A stretch of 64,000 nucleotides of DNA from Mycobacterium gordonae. Its GTDB lineage: Bacteria; Actinomycetota; Actinomycetes; Mycobacteriales; Mycobacteriaceae. The notes below the pieces were generated by a model that had not been told where the DNA came from, did not search any database, and worked only from the letters and a program-made list of their open reading frames with translations. This document shows positions 46,648 to 55,314 of the stretch, one piece after another. The translations under genes and the position numbers were made by a program. The first letter of the stretch is position 1; every line of letters begins with the position of its first letter. Location: NCBI RefSeq assembly GCF_002101675.1, contig NZ_LQOY01000014.1, positions 62,001-126,000 of the forward strand, read 5' to 3'.

Positions 46648-48813
46648 ATGGGTATCGCACTGACCGACGACCATCGCGAACTCGCCGAGGTAGCCCGCGG
46701 GTTCCTGACCTCCCAGAAGGCGCGGTCGGCGGCACGGTCGCTGCTCGATGCGCCGGAGGAGGAGCGGCCTTCGTTCTGGCAGGGACTGGTGGAACTGGGC
46801 TGGCTCGGTCTGCACATCGGCGAAGAGCACGGCGGATCCGGCTACGGACTGCCCGAATTGGTGGTGGTCGTCGAGGAACTCGGGCGTGCGGTGGCGCCCG
46901 GGCCGTTCGTGCCGACCGTGATCGCCTCGGCGGTGATCGCCCACGCCGGCACCGCCGACCAGCAGACCCGCTTGCTGCCGGGACTGATCGACGGAACCGT
47001 CACCGCCGGCGTCGGTTTGGTTGGCGGCGTGCGGGTTTCCGACGGGGTGGCCGACGGCGAGGCCGGGGTGGTGCTCGGTGCCGGGCTGGCCGACGTGCTG
47101 TTGCTGGCGGCCGGTGACGATGTGCTGGTGCTGGACCGCGGACGCTCCGGCGTCTCGGTCGAGGTGCCGGAGAATCTCGACCCGACCCGGCGCTCCGGGC
47201 GCGTTCGGCTGCAGGACGTGCAGGTGACCGACGACGACATCTTGTCCGGCGCCGCCGCGTCGGCCCTGGCCCGGGCGCGCACGTTGCTGGCCGCCGAAGC
47301 CGTCGGCGGCGCCACCGACTGCGTCGAGTCCGCGGTGGAGTATGCCAAGGTGCGCAAGCAGTTCGGCCGCACCATCGCCACTTTCCAGGCGGTGAAACAT
47401 CATTGCGCGAACATGCTGGTGGCCGCCGAGTCCGCACTGGCAGCGGTGTGGGACGCCGCCCGTGCGGCGTCGGAGAACGAGGATCAGTTCCGGCTGGTGT
47501 CAGCAGTGGCCGCCGCGCTGGCATTCCCCGCGTACGCCCGTAATGCCGAGCTGAACATCCAGGTGCACGGCGGAATCGGATTCACCTGGGAGCACGACGC
47601 GCATCTGCATCTGCGCCGTGCGCTGGTGACTTCGGCGCTGCTCGGCGGTGACGCGCCCGCGCGCGACGTGTTCGACCTGACCGCGGCCGGCGTCGTACGG
47701 GAGAACAGCCTGGACCTGCCTCCGGAGGCGGAGGAGTTGCGCACCCAGATCCGTTCTGAGGCAGCCGAACTCGCCGGGCTGGAAAAAGCGGCACAACGCG
47801 ACAAGCTGATCGAGACCGGCTATGTAATGCCGCACTGGCCCAAGCCGTGGGGCCGCGCCGCCGACGCTGTGGAGCAGCTGGTGATCGAAGAGGAGTTCCG
47901 CGCAGCGGGCATCAGGCGCCCAGACTACGGCATCACCGGCTGGGTCATCCTCACGCTGATTCAGCACGGAACCGATTGGCAGATCGAAAGATTCGTGGAG
48001 AAGGCGCTCCGCAAAGACGAGATCTGGTGCCAGTTGTTCTCCGAGCCGGAGGCCGGCTCGGACGCCGCGTCGGTCAAGACCCGCGCCACCCGGGTCGACG
48101 GCGGGTGGAAGATCAACGGCCAGAAGGTCTGGACCAGTGGAGCGCAGTACTGCGCGCGCGGTCTGGCGACCGTGCGCACCGACCCCGAGGCGCCCAAGCA
48201 CGCCGGCATCACCACCGTCATCGTGGACATGAAAGCCCCGGAGGTGGAGGTGCGCCCGCTGCGGCAGATCACCGGCGGTTCCGAATTCAACGAGGTGTTC
48301 TTCAACGACCTGTTCGTGCCCGACGAGGACGTGGTCGGCGCGCCCAACTCCGGGTGGACGGTGGCGCGCGCGACGCTGGGCAACGAGCGGGTCAGCATCG
48401 GCGGCAGTGGCTCGTTCTACGAAGGTCTGGCCGGGGAGCTGGTCAAGCAGGCACAACGGCGTTCGGATCAGTTGGCGGGCGCGGTGATTCGGGTGGGGAC
48501 CTACCTGGCCGAGGAGAATGCGCTGCGACTGCTGAACCTGCGCCGGGCCGCCCGCAGCGTGGAGGGCGCGGGTCCGGGGCCCGAAGGCAATGTCACCAAG
48601 CTGAAGCTGGCCGACCACATGATCGAGGGTGCCGCCATTGCGACCGCGCTGAGCGGACCGGAGACCGCGCTGCTGGACGGGCCGGCCGCGTTGGCCGGCC
48701 GGATGGTGATGGGTGCCCGCGGCATGGCGATCGCCGGCGGCACATCTGAGGTCACCCGCAACCAGATCGCCGAGCGGATTCTCGGCATGCCTCGCGACCC
48801 GCTGATCAACTAG
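46648..48813 (+). CDS. fadE22: Tandem acyl-CoA dehydrogenase FadE22
   Basis: 721 aa, the length I recall for M. tuberculosis FadE22, made of two acyl-CoA dehydrogenase modules in one chain. Residues about 1-345 end with VEYAKVRKQFGRTIATFQAV and IQVHGGIGFTWEHDAHLHLR. Residues about 360-721 include WCQLFSEPEAGSDAASVKTR, FNEVFFNDLFVPDEDVVGAP, TLGNERVSIGGSGSFYEGLA and AGGTSEVTRNQIAERILGMP. The fusion corresponds to the heteromeric FadE pairs of mycobacteria joined covalently. GAGGAGGA precedes the ATG. A strong hairpin follows the stop. Confidence 0.93.
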   Translation: MGIALTDDHRELAEVARGFLTSQKARSAARSLLDAPEEERPSFWQGLVELGWLGLHIGEEHGGSGYGLPELVVVVEELGRAVAPGPFVPTVIASAVIAHAGTADQQTRLLPGLIDGTVTAGVGLVGGVRVSDGVADGEAGVVLGAGLADVLLLAAGDDVLVLDRGRSGVSVEVPENLDPTRRSGRVRLQDVQVTDDDILSGAAASALARARTLLAAEAVGGATDCVESAVEYAKVRKQFGRTIATFQAVKHHCANMLVAAESALAAVWDAARAASENEDQFRLVSAVAAALAFPAYARNAELNIQVHGGIGFTWEHDAHLHLRRALVTSALLGGDAPARDVFDLTAAGVVRENSLDLPPEAEELRTQIRSEAAELAGLEKAAQRDKLIETGYVMPHWPKPWGRAADAVEQLVIEEEFRAAGIRRPDYGITGWVILTLIQHGTDWQIERFVEKALRKDEIWCQLFSEPEAGSDAASVKTRATRVDGGWKINGQKVWTSGAQYCARGLATVRTDPEAPKHAGITTVIVDMKAPEVEVRPLRQITGGSEFNEVFFNDLFVPDEDVVGAPNSGWTVARATLGNERVSIGGSGSFYEGLAGELVKQAQRRSDQLAGAVIRVGTYLAEENALRLLNLRRAARSVEGAGPGPEGNVTKLKLADHMIEGAAIATALSGPETALLDGPAALAGRMVMGARGMAIAGGTSEVTRNQIAERILGMPRDPLIN

Positions 48814-48822
48814 GCCGCTGGC

Positions 48823-48878
48823 GAGCAGACGCAAGAGCACCGTGGAGCACCAGCTCCACGGTGCTCGAGCGTCTGCTG
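48823..48878. terminator. Bidirectional hairpin terminator
   Basis: Inner stem AGCACCGTGGAGC / GCTCCACGGTGCT (13 bp, loop ACCA) inside an outer stem AGCAGACGC / GCGTCTGCT. It lies between the convergent ends of fadE22 (48813) and the HxlR gene (48886). The outer stem is shared with the hairpin at 50548-50602. Confidence 0.85.
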
Positions 48879-48885
48879 GCGGGAG

Positions 48886-49560
48886 TCAGGCGGGGCGGGG
48901 GACTGCGGCCAGGCGCGACTGGCCGAGCCAGTCGGGCACCGCTTTGCGCGCGTCCGCGGCGCCGTGAATGGCCAACGCGCCGTTGAGCATTGCCCGCGAC
49001 CAGGACAGATCGCCGCGCCACAGCTGGATGAGGGTCAGCAGGCTGGTTTCCACCGTCGCGGCCGCCTCGTAGCCGGGGTCGAAGTCGCAGACATCGGCCT
49101 CTCCCTCGGATACCACCAGCCACCAGCGGGCGGCCTTGGGGTCCACGCCGGACAGCTGAAAAGCCAGCACGGTGCGGGCCCGCGGCCACGCGTCGACGGA
49201 GATCGTGCGACGGATATCCCACATCAGCAGGTGCGGATCGAGATCGTCGTCGCCGAGTTCGGAGATCCAGCGCACGCCCCACGCGCCCAGCGCATCAACC
49301 ACCGTGGCCAGTTCCTGGCCGCACGTCGTCAGGGAGTAGGACGTTCGGCCATCGAGGTCGGTGCGTTCGACCACACCGGCACGGGTCAGTGACTTCAGGC
49401 GCTTGGACAGCAAGGCCGGCGACATTTTCGGTACTCCGCGGCGCAGGTCGTTGAAATGGGCGCTGCCTCGCAGTAGTTCGCGCACGACAAGCAGCGTCCA
49501 GCGTTCGTCGAGCAGTTCCATCGCCTTGGCGACGGGGCAGAACTGACTGTAGGTGGACAT
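48886..49560 (-). CDS. HxlR family transcriptional regulator with C-terminal SCP2-like region
   Basis: 224 aa. The N-terminal winged helix is typical HxlR: FCPVAKAMELLDERWTLLVV, RELLRGSAHFNDLRRGVPKM, SPALLSKRLKSLTRAGVVER; the Cys in the first motif is the usual redox/ligand-sensing position. Residues about 120-224 form an added domain (LAFQLSGVDPKAARWWLVVS, SLLTLIQLWRGDLSWSRAML) like the sterol-carrier-type tail seen in some mycobacterial HxlR proteins. GAGGGAGGG precedes ATG 49560. Divergent from a methyltransferase with an operator-like palindrome between. Confidence 0.87.
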   Translation of the reverse strand: MSTYSQFCPVAKAMELLDERWTLLVVRELLRGSAHFNDLRRGVPKMSPALLSKRLKSLTRAGVVERTDLDGRTSYSLTTCGQELATVVDALGAWGVRWISELGDDDLDPHLLMWDIRRTISVDAWPRARTVLAFQLSGVDPKAARWWLVVSEGEADVCDFDPGYEAAATVETSLLTLIQLWRGDLSWSRAMLNGALAIHGAADARKAVPDWLGQSRLAAVPRPA

Positions 49561-49602
49561 CGGCACCCTCCCTCGTTTCCAGTAGACGCCGCGCCGAGGC
49601 AG

Positions 49603-49624
49603 TTGACTAGTACAGATTGTGTAC
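49603..49624. promoter_or_regulatory. Operator-like palindrome, copy E of the recurring motif
   Basis: GTACA-gattg-TGTAC (49610-49624) preceded by GACTA. On the minus strand it reads ACACAATCTGTACTAGTCAA, close to the 9498-9518 copy. It lies in the divergent promoter of the HxlR gene (start 49560) and the methyltransferase gene (start 49714). Confidence 0.5.
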
Positions 49625-49713
49625 CGCAGGTGCTTCACATCTGGCACTGGAACCAGTTCATCGGACGATCCGATGATGGAGATCAACCAGTTCAATCAGA
49701 GGGGAAGCCAACG

Positions 49714-50535
49714 ATGACCACAGTCACCGAGCCGGATCGCGGCTACGAAAGCAAGCATCGAGCGCTGTGGGCGCTGGGCGACTACGCGTCGGTTGCGACC
49801 GATGTGGTGGCACCGCTGGGTCCGGTCCTGGTGTCGGCCAGCGGTATTGGCGCCGGTGACCGCGTCCTGGACGTGGCGGCCGGATCCGGCAACGCGGCCA
49901 TCCCGGCCGCGCTGCTCGGTGCCGACGTGATCGCCAGCGATCTCTGCCCGGAGCTGCTGGAACGCGGCCGCCGGCTGGCGCAGGCCCGCGGCGCGCGGCT
50001 GCGATGGATGGAGGCCAACGCCGAGGCGCTGCCGTTCGGGGGCGATGCGTTCGACGCGGTGCTGTCCTGCATCGGCGTCATGTTCGCCCCCCATCATCAG
50101 CGCTCGGCCGACGAGTTGCTCCGAGTCTGCCGCCCCGGCGGGGTGATCGGGCTGATCAGCTGGACACCCGAAGGCTTCGTCGGCCAGATGTTCGCGACCC
50201 TGAAGCCTTACCTGCCGCCACCGCTACCGGGTGCGCAGCCGGCGCCCCTGTGGGGCGACGATAATCATGTCCGGGATCTGCTGTCGGACCGCATTACCGG
50301 CTTCGCGGCACGGCGAGAGATGTTGCCGGTGGCTACTTTCGGTGACGGGGCGGCCTTCCGGGACTTCTTCAAGGCGAACTATGGGCCGACGGTCGCCGCT
50401 TACCGGGAAATCGCCGGGGACCCCGACCGCGTCGCGGCGCTGGATGCGGAGTTGGCGGCACTGGGCGACCGCCATCTGGCCGGAGGGTCGACGATGCGGT
50501 GGGAGTACCTGCTGGTTACCGCGCGCAAGCGCTGA
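49714..50535 (+). CDS. SAM-dependent class I methyltransferase
   Basis: 273 aa. SAM-binding motif I VLDVAAGSGNAAIPAALLGA, then ASDLCPELLERGRRLAQARG, AEALPFGGDAFDAVLSCIGV and the motif III region RVCRPGGVIGLISWTPEGFV match the UbiE/Erg6-like Methyltransf_11 class. The acceptor is unknown. AGAGGGGA precedes ATG 49714. Divergent from and probably repressed by the HxlR protein. It is followed by a hairpin terminator. Confidence 0.85.
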   Translation: MTTVTEPDRGYESKHRALWALGDYASVATDVVAPLGPVLVSASGIGAGDRVLDVAAGSGNAAIPAALLGADVIASDLCPELLERGRRLAQARGARLRWMEANAEALPFGGDAFDAVLSCIGVMFAPHHQRSADELLRVCRPGGVIGLISWTPEGFVGQMFATLKPYLPPPLPGAQPAPLWGDDNHVRDLLSDRITGFAARREMLPVATFGDGAAFRDFFKANYGPTVAAYREIAGDPDRVAALDAELAALGDRHLAGGSTMRWEYLLVTARKR

Positions 50536-50547
50536 CCCGGCCCTGGT

Positions 50548-50602
50548 GAGCAGACGCAAAGCGCCCCAAAATCGGTGATTTGGGGCGCTTTTGCGTCTGC
50601 TC
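50548..50602. terminator. Long hairpin terminator (shared outer stem)
   Basis: GAGCAGACGCAAAGCGCCCC pairs with GGGGCGCTTTTGCGTCTGCT, giving a stem of about 24 bp with a single bulge and loop ATCGGTGAT. It lies between the convergent methyltransferase (stop 50535) and DUF35 (stop 50609) genes. The outer GAGCAGACGC/GCGTCTGCTC matches the hairpin at 48823-48878. Confidence 0.85.
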
Positions 50603-50608
50603 GCGCAA

Positions 50609-50947
50609 CTAGGCGACAGGCGCGAACAGCGGGGCACCGGCGGTGCCACGCTCCGGCCGGATGGCGACAGGCATCCCGCAGGACACCGAATCCGGTTCGC
50701 AGTCAACAATGTTCGCGGCAACGCGCAGCCCGCTCTGTTCGGCCAGTTCGACCAGTGCGATCACGTACGGCGTCGGGATCTCCGGGTTGTAAGGGTGGTA
50801 GTTGACGGTGTAGGTGAACACCGTGCCGTGGCCGGACACCGGTTTGGTTATCAGCGGACCACCGCAATCACGGCACTGACCGGCCGCGGGATGCACCCAG
50901 TGTGCGCACTTGTCGCAGTGCTCGACGAGCAACGGGGAAGTCGACAC
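50609..50947 (-). CDS. DUF35 OB-fold protein with zinc ribbon (second copy)
   Basis: 112 aa. The zinc ribbon is complete (CDKC near residue 13 and CRDC about 15 residues later), then the OB fold (GHGTVFTYTVNYHPYNPEIP, TPYVIALVELAEQSGLRVAA, NIVDCEPDSVSCGMPVAI). It is the likely acyl-CoA-binding partner of the divergent thiolase-like gene at 51009. GTG 50947 has no ribosome site; a leaderless transcript is possible, as is common in mycobacteria. Confidence 0.8.
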   Translation of the reverse strand: MSTSPLLVEHCDKCAHWVHPAAGQCRDCGGPLITKPVSGHGTVFTYTVNYHPYNPEIPTPYVIALVELAEQSGLRVAANIVDCEPDSVSCGMPVAIRPERGTAGAPLFAPVA

Positions 50948-50948
50948 G

Positions 50949-50969
50949 ACAAATACAGTACACTCAATT
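50949..50969. promoter_or_regulatory. Copy G of the recurring operator motif
   Basis: ACAAATACAGTACACTCAAT, whose first 13 bases closely match ACAGATACTGTAC of the 9498-9518 copy. It lies immediately upstream of the DUF35 start (50947) and 40 bp before the thiolase-like start (51009). Confidence 0.4.
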
Positions 50970-51008
50970 CGTCCCGATATGTCGCGGTGTGGTCTACGGA
51001 CGGTGTAG

Positions 51009-52193
51009 ATGAAGTACTTCGAAAAAGAAGCGATCGTGTCCGGCATCGGCATCTCGCGCATCGGCCGACGCACCGGTATTCCCGGTCGGGACCTGACCAT
51101 GGAGGCGGTGCGGACCGCCATCGACGACGCCGGCCTGCGGGCGGCCGATATCGACGGCATCGCGACACTGGGTGACACGCCGGCCGCCGAGGTCAACGCC
51201 GAACTGCAGATCGATGCCGCCGATTGCGGCAGTGGATTCGGCACCGGCGGTCTGCTCAGCCCGGTGATGTCGGCATGCCGCGCAGTCTCGGAGCGACGCG
51301 CCCGCCATGTGGTGGTCTACCGCACCATCCAGATGTTGGGCGGCACGATCCTGCAGGACAAAGACGCCCCCGCCCCACCGCTCGCCCGGATGTTCGATGC
51401 CCCCGAAGGAGAGCGTCCTGCCGTCGGCGCCATGGACGACATCAACGACCTGGTTGCCGCGCACGCCTACTCGGCGGCCAACTGGTTGGCCCTGAACTGC
51501 CGTCGGCACATGGAACAGTACGGAACCACCAAGGAGCAACTGGGCTGGATCGCTCTCAACGGCCGTCGCAATGCGGCACTGAATCCCCTTGCGGTGTATC
51601 GGGATCCGATGACAATGGCCGATTACCTGGGCGCCCGCCCGGTGTCCACACCGTTCGGATTGCTGGATTGCGATGTGCCCATCGACGGCTCGATCGCCGT
51701 CGTGGTGTCGCACGCCGAGTACGCCGGGGACTGCCCGCACCGCGCCGTGAAAGTGGAGGCCATCGGCGGTTCCGACGGTGCCGGCGGGTGGTTCCACCGC
51801 CAGGATTACCCGAAGATGGCGATGTCGGACGCCACGGCGCAGATGTGGTCGCACACAGAGCTGAGGCCCGCCGACCTCGACGTCGCCCAGCTTTACGACG
51901 GTTTCACCTACCTGACCCTGTCCTGGCTGGAAGCCCTCGGGGTGTGCGGCGACGGCGAGTCAGGTCCGTTCGTTGAAGGCGGCGCCCGCATCGCCAGAGA
52001 CGGGCAGCTGCCGCTGAACACCTATGGCGGCCAACTTTCAGCCGGGCGCATGCACGGCTACTGGGCACTGCACGAAGGGTGTCTGCAACTGCGCGGCGAG
52101 GCGGGGGAGCGGCAGGTGGAGCGGCGTCCCGAAGTCGGCGTGGTGTCCGTCGGTGGCGGACCGGTCGCGGGATGCATGCTGCTCACATGCTGA
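51009..52193 (+). CDS. Thiolase-like protein (Ltp2-type), second copy
   Basis: 394 aa, starting MKYFEKEAIVSGIGISRIGR and sharing the plan of the 11688-12863 protein: RAADIDGIATLGD, then LARMFDAPEGERPAVGAMDD, HAEYAGDCPHRAVKVEAIGG, LDVAQLYDGFTYLTLSWLEA and LPLNTYGGQLSAGRMHGYWA. The conserved YDGF segment fits Ltp2-like retro-aldolases or thiolases. Probably forms a complex with the divergent DUF35 protein. It is followed after 7 bp by the tandem GntR gene. Confidence 0.82.
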   Translation: MKYFEKEAIVSGIGISRIGRRTGIPGRDLTMEAVRTAIDDAGLRAADIDGIATLGDTPAAEVNAELQIDAADCGSGFGTGGLLSPVMSACRAVSERRARHVVVYRTIQMLGGTILQDKDAPAPPLARMFDAPEGERPAVGAMDDINDLVAAHAYSAANWLALNCRRHMEQYGTTKEQLGWIALNGRRNAALNPLAVYRDPMTMADYLGARPVSTPFGLLDCDVPIDGSIAVVVSHAEYAGDCPHRAVKVEAIGGSDGAGGWFHRQDYPKMAMSDATAQMWSHTELRPADLDVAQLYDGFTYLTLSWLEALGVCGDGESGPFVEGGARIARDGQLPLNTYGGQLSAGRMHGYWALHEGCLQLRGEAGERQVERRPEVGVVSVGGGPVAGCMLLTC

Positions 52194-52200
52194 GCCGGCA

Positions 52201-53649
52201 GTGACCGCCGAACCGGACCAGGTCCGGTCGGACAAGCTGGCCGCGAAGATCGCCCGTCGTATCGAGGAGGACATCGTCCGCCGCGGCTGGGTGGTCGGGG
52301 AGTCACTCGGCTCGGAAGCCGCTCTGCAACAACGCTATGGCGCGAGCCGGTCGGTACTGCGCGAGGCCGTCCGCCTTCTCGAGCACCACCAGGTCGCCCG
52401 GATGCGACGCGGACCCAACGGCGGGTTGATCATCTGCGAGCCCGATGCCGGGCCGGCGACCCGCGCCGTCGTCATCTACCTGGAACACTTGGGCACCACA
52501 CTGGCCGACCTGCTCAACGCGCGGTTGGTGCTCGAGCCGCTGGCGGCCGCGCTGGCCGCCGAACGCATCGACGAGGCGGGAATCGGCCGGTTGCGATCGG
52601 TGCTCAGCGCTGAGCAGCAGTGGCGGCCCGGCCGGCCCCTCGACGAATTCCACACCGCGCTGGCCGAGCAATCGAAAAACCCGGTGCTGCAACTATTTAT
52701 CGATGTCTTGATGAGGCTGACGAAGCGTTATGCCCGCACCGCGCGGACCGGCTCCGCGGCCGAGGCGGCCGACGCCGCTCACCAGATGCGCGGTGCCCAC
52801 GCCGACATCGTCGCGGCCGTCACCGCCGGCGATTCGGCGCGGGCCAAGACCCTCAGTGAGCGGCACGTGCAGCGGGTGACGGCCTGGCTGGCCGAACACC
52901 AGGACCCGGCACGTCGGGCCAGACCCGGCTCGGCGGGCAAGCGACTCGCCTCCGAAGCGCCGCGCGGCAAGCTCGCCGAAGTGCTGGCGGCCAACATCGC
53001 CGACGACATCGCCGCCACCGGCTGGCAGGTGGGTTCGGTCTTCGGCACCGAGACGGCGCTGCTGCAGCGGTACCGGGTGAGCCGGGCGGCACTGCGTGAG
53101 GCGGTGCGGCTACTGGAATATCACCAGGTTGCGCACATGCGTCGGGGCCCCGGCGGCGGCCTCGTCGTCGCCAGACCGCGCGCCCAGGCCAGCATCGACA
53201 CCATCGCGCTGTATCTGCAATACCGCAAGCCGACGTGGGAAGACTTGCGCTGCGTGCGGGAAGCCATCGAGATTGACAACGTGGTCAACGTGGTGGCGCG
53301 CCGCGCCCAACCCGACGTGGCCGCTTTCCTGGACCCGCACGGTTGGTCGACAGTGGCGGGAGACGTCGGCGGCGATGCGCGCGACGCGGCCGTCGAGGAG
53401 TTCCGCTTTCATGTCGGTCTGGCGCACCTGGCCGGCAACGCGCTGCTCGACCTTTTCCTGCGCATCATCGTCGAACTGTTCCGCCGGCACTGGTCCACGA
53501 CCGGTCAGGCCCAGCTGACGCGGACCGACGTGGCCGCTGTCGGCGACGCTCACCTGCGGATCCTGGAGGCCATCGATTGCGGTGACGACAGCCTGGCGCG
53601 CTACCGCATCCGGCGGCACCTGGACGCCGCGGCGTCCTGGTGGCTCTGA
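52201..53649 (+). CDS. Tandem FadR/GntR-type regulator (Rv3060c-like)
   Basis: 482 aa containing two complete FadR-type units in one chain. The first helix-turn-helix is LGSEAALQQRYGASRSVLRE (residues about 38-57) with an FCD-type ligand domain to about residue 235. The second is FGTETALLQRYRVSRAALRE with its own helical domain to the end. The repeats read VRLLEHHQVARMRRGPNGGL and VRLLEYHQVAHMRRGPGGGL, so the gene arose by internal duplication. FadR regulators sense acyl-CoAs or organic acids. It lies after the thiolase-like gene at the Rv3060c position. Confidence 0.9.
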   Translation: MTAEPDQVRSDKLAAKIARRIEEDIVRRGWVVGESLGSEAALQQRYGASRSVLREAVRLLEHHQVARMRRGPNGGLIICEPDAGPATRAVVIYLEHLGTTLADLLNARLVLEPLAAALAAERIDEAGIGRLRSVLSAEQQWRPGRPLDEFHTALAEQSKNPVLQLFIDVLMRLTKRYARTARTGSAAEAADAAHQMRGAHADIVAAVTAGDSARAKTLSERHVQRVTAWLAEHQDPARRARPGSAGKRLASEAPRGKLAEVLAANIADDIAATGWQVGSVFGTETALLQRYRVSRAALREAVRLLEYHQVAHMRRGPGGGLVVARPRAQASIDTIALYLQYRKPTWEDLRCVREAIEIDNVVNVVARRAQPDVAAFLDPHGWSTVAGDVGGDARDAAVEEFRFHVGLAHLAGNALLDLFLRIIVELFRRHWSTTGQAQLTRTDVAAVGDAHLRILEAIDCGDDSLARYRIRRHLDAAASWWL

Positions 53650-53763
53650 GCGCGACACGCCCCACCGCAAAGCCCGCGCTTAGCAAAGCCTCGCTGGGGG
53701 TACAGGGATACTCAAGTAATCGCGGTACAGCGGCGTACCGGCTGACGTTGGGTGGGAGTCTCT

Positions 53764-54741
53764 ATGACCGCGGGCACGGAGATCAGACCCCTGGGCGCCG
53801 AGAGAGGCTTCCTGCACTCTGCGCTGTTGTATCAGTCCGAACGCCAGTGCCTGGATTTCGTGGTCCGATTCGCTGCGGACGGCTTTGCTCTGGACGAACC
53901 GGTGCTGGTCGCTGTGCCGCGCGACAGGTTGGCGATGCTGGGCCCGGCGCTGTGGGCCGCGCGCGCCGGATGCGATGCCGAACTCCGGTTGGTCGACATC
54001 ACGGACGTAGCGCGCAATCCCAGTCGGTTTTTGGCCATGGAAACCGCCTTCGCCGAGAAGCACCCAGATCAGACTGTCCGCGTCGTGAGTGAACTGGTCT
54101 GGCCGGGCCGCAGCGCCGACGAATGTCTGTCCTGCGTGGAGCACGAGGCGATGAGTAATGGGGCGTTGAAAGCGCGAAACGTGCTGGGGTTGTGTCTGTA
54201 TGACGCGACTCATTTGCCGGACGGGGTGCTGGCGGATGCCCGCCGCACCCACCCGTTGCTGTGGAAAGGTGACTCGGCTTGTCCCAGCGATGATTACGCG
54301 CCCGGCGAGGTACTGGCGCGCTGCAATCAACCGCTGCCTTTAAACCCGGGCGCGGTGACCTACATGGTGCGGCGCAGCGCGGACCTGCGTCCGGCGCGGT
54401 CGTTCGCCGCCGACTACGCCGGCTGGGTCGGACTGTCCAAGGACGGTCGGGACGACCTGCAGATGATCGCCACCGAACTCGCAACGAACAGCCTGCAGTA
54501 CGCGGGCGGCGCGTGCCGCCTCGCCTTTTGGCGCCACGACGAGCATCTGGTGTGCGAGGCACGCGACGCCGGGCGACTGGAAGACCCCTACGTCGGACTG
54601 AGACGCCCGAACGGCAGTGGCACCGCTAGTCGCGGTCTGTTCCTGGTCAACGCGATGGCCGATCTGGTGCGCACCCACACCACCGCGAACGGCACCACCA
54701 TCCAGGCGTACCTGAGGCTGGACTCCGCGCGGGACTGCTGA
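53764..54741 (+). CDS. MEDS-domain anti-sigma factor-like protein with HATPase domain
   Basis: 325 aa. Residues about 1-190 match the MEDS (DcmR-type sensory) domain: GFLHSALLYQSERQCLDFVV, FAADGFALDEPVLVAVPRDR, EAMSNGALKARNVLGLCLYD. Residues about 205-320 are a histidine-kinase-type ATPase of the RsbW class (DLQMIATELATNSLQYAGGA with the N-box, ASRGLFLVNAMADLVRTH). Such proteins bind a sigma factor or anti-anti-sigma factor in SigF-like stress circuits; no kinase His box is present. GGGTGGGAG precedes ATG 53764. Confidence 0.8.
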   Translation: MTAGTEIRPLGAERGFLHSALLYQSERQCLDFVVRFAADGFALDEPVLVAVPRDRLAMLGPALWAARAGCDAELRLVDITDVARNPSRFLAMETAFAEKHPDQTVRVVSELVWPGRSADECLSCVEHEAMSNGALKARNVLGLCLYDATHLPDGVLADARRTHPLLWKGDSACPSDDYAPGEVLARCNQPLPLNPGAVTYMVRRSADLRPARSFAADYAGWVGLSKDGRDDLQMIATELATNSLQYAGGACRLAFWRHDEHLVCEARDAGRLEDPYVGLRRPNGSGTASRGLFLVNAMADLVRTHTTANGTTIQAYLRLDSARDC

Positions 54742-54765
54742 CCGGGTACGGGCTGATAACTTCGG

Positions 54766-54900
54766 TCAGCCGAGCTGCCCGGTGTTGCCTTCCGGGGTAC
54801 GCGCTGGGCTCATCTGATTACTGCAACCCACCGCGAACAACGCGAACGCCGCAAGAATCAGGGCTCCCACCGTCTGCAGGGTTTTCCGCTTGGTACGCAT
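54766..54900 (-). CDS. Small lipoprotein, 44 aa
   Basis: MRTKRKTLQTVGALILAAFA begins a lipoprotein signal peptide ending FAVGC with Cys26 as the lipid-attachment site, leaving an 18-residue mature tail (SNQMSPARTPEGNTGQLG after the Cys). GGAGAAAGG lies upstream of the ATG. Resembles entericidin-like tiny lipoproteins. It is convergent with the MEDS gene. Two others of the same kind occur at 55156-55314 and 58471-58632. Confidence 0.7.
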   Translation of the reverse strand: MRTKRKTLQTVGALILAAFALFAVGCSNQMSPARTPEGNTGQLG

Positions 54901-55091
54901 TGTTCTCGCCTTTCTCCGCCGTGCCGGGGCGTGTTTCATGTGACGACTTCGAACGTCTGTGATGCTATCGCCGCGCAGCGTTTAGCGAGTCGGTTTTTCA
55001 GAGAACCGCGGAAAATCCAGATGAATTCAATTGGCAAGAAGCGAGCTGGCAATTGGGTGTTGAGGGGTAAAGCATTCATTCGGTACGTCAG

Positions 55092-55132
55092 CCCGCTGGG
55101 AACCGACTGCGAGTGCAGCGGTTCCCAGCGGG
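55092..55132. terminator. Perfect 14-bp hairpin, probable terminator
   Basis: CCCGCTGGGAACCG pairs with CGGTTCCCAGCGGG, with an inner CTGC/GCAG stem. It lies 24 bp beyond the stop of the small lipoprotein gene at 55156-55314 (minus strand), so it probably ends that transcript. Confidence 0.7.
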
Positions 55133-55155
55133 TTCCCCCGACGTTATTGGGGTGA

Positions 55156-55314
55156 TTACTGAGCGGCGGGTGAAGGAGGCGTACCCACGGTGCCGCCGAC
55201 CGAACCCGCCGTTTGCGCCGTACAACCAGCCGACGCCACGGCGAAAGCAGTGGCCAACACGGCGACCACGACTTTCACCGCCTGAATCCCCCTGCCAGAT
55301 CTGCGTACTTTCAT
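55156..55314 (-). CDS. Small lipoprotein, 52 aa
   Basis: MKVRRSGRGIQAVKVVVAVL begins a signal peptide with lipobox SAGC (Cys31), followed by a 21-residue Gly/Thr/Pro tail (TAQTAGSVGGTVGTPPSPAA). AAGGGGGT lies six bases upstream of the ATG. The inverted repeat TAGCGA-ATTAA-TCGCTA at 55348-55364 in its promoter may be an operator. No known function. Confidence 0.72.
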   Translation of the reverse strand: MKVRRSGRGIQAVKVVVAVLATAFAVASAGCTAQTAGSVGGTVGTPPSPAAQ

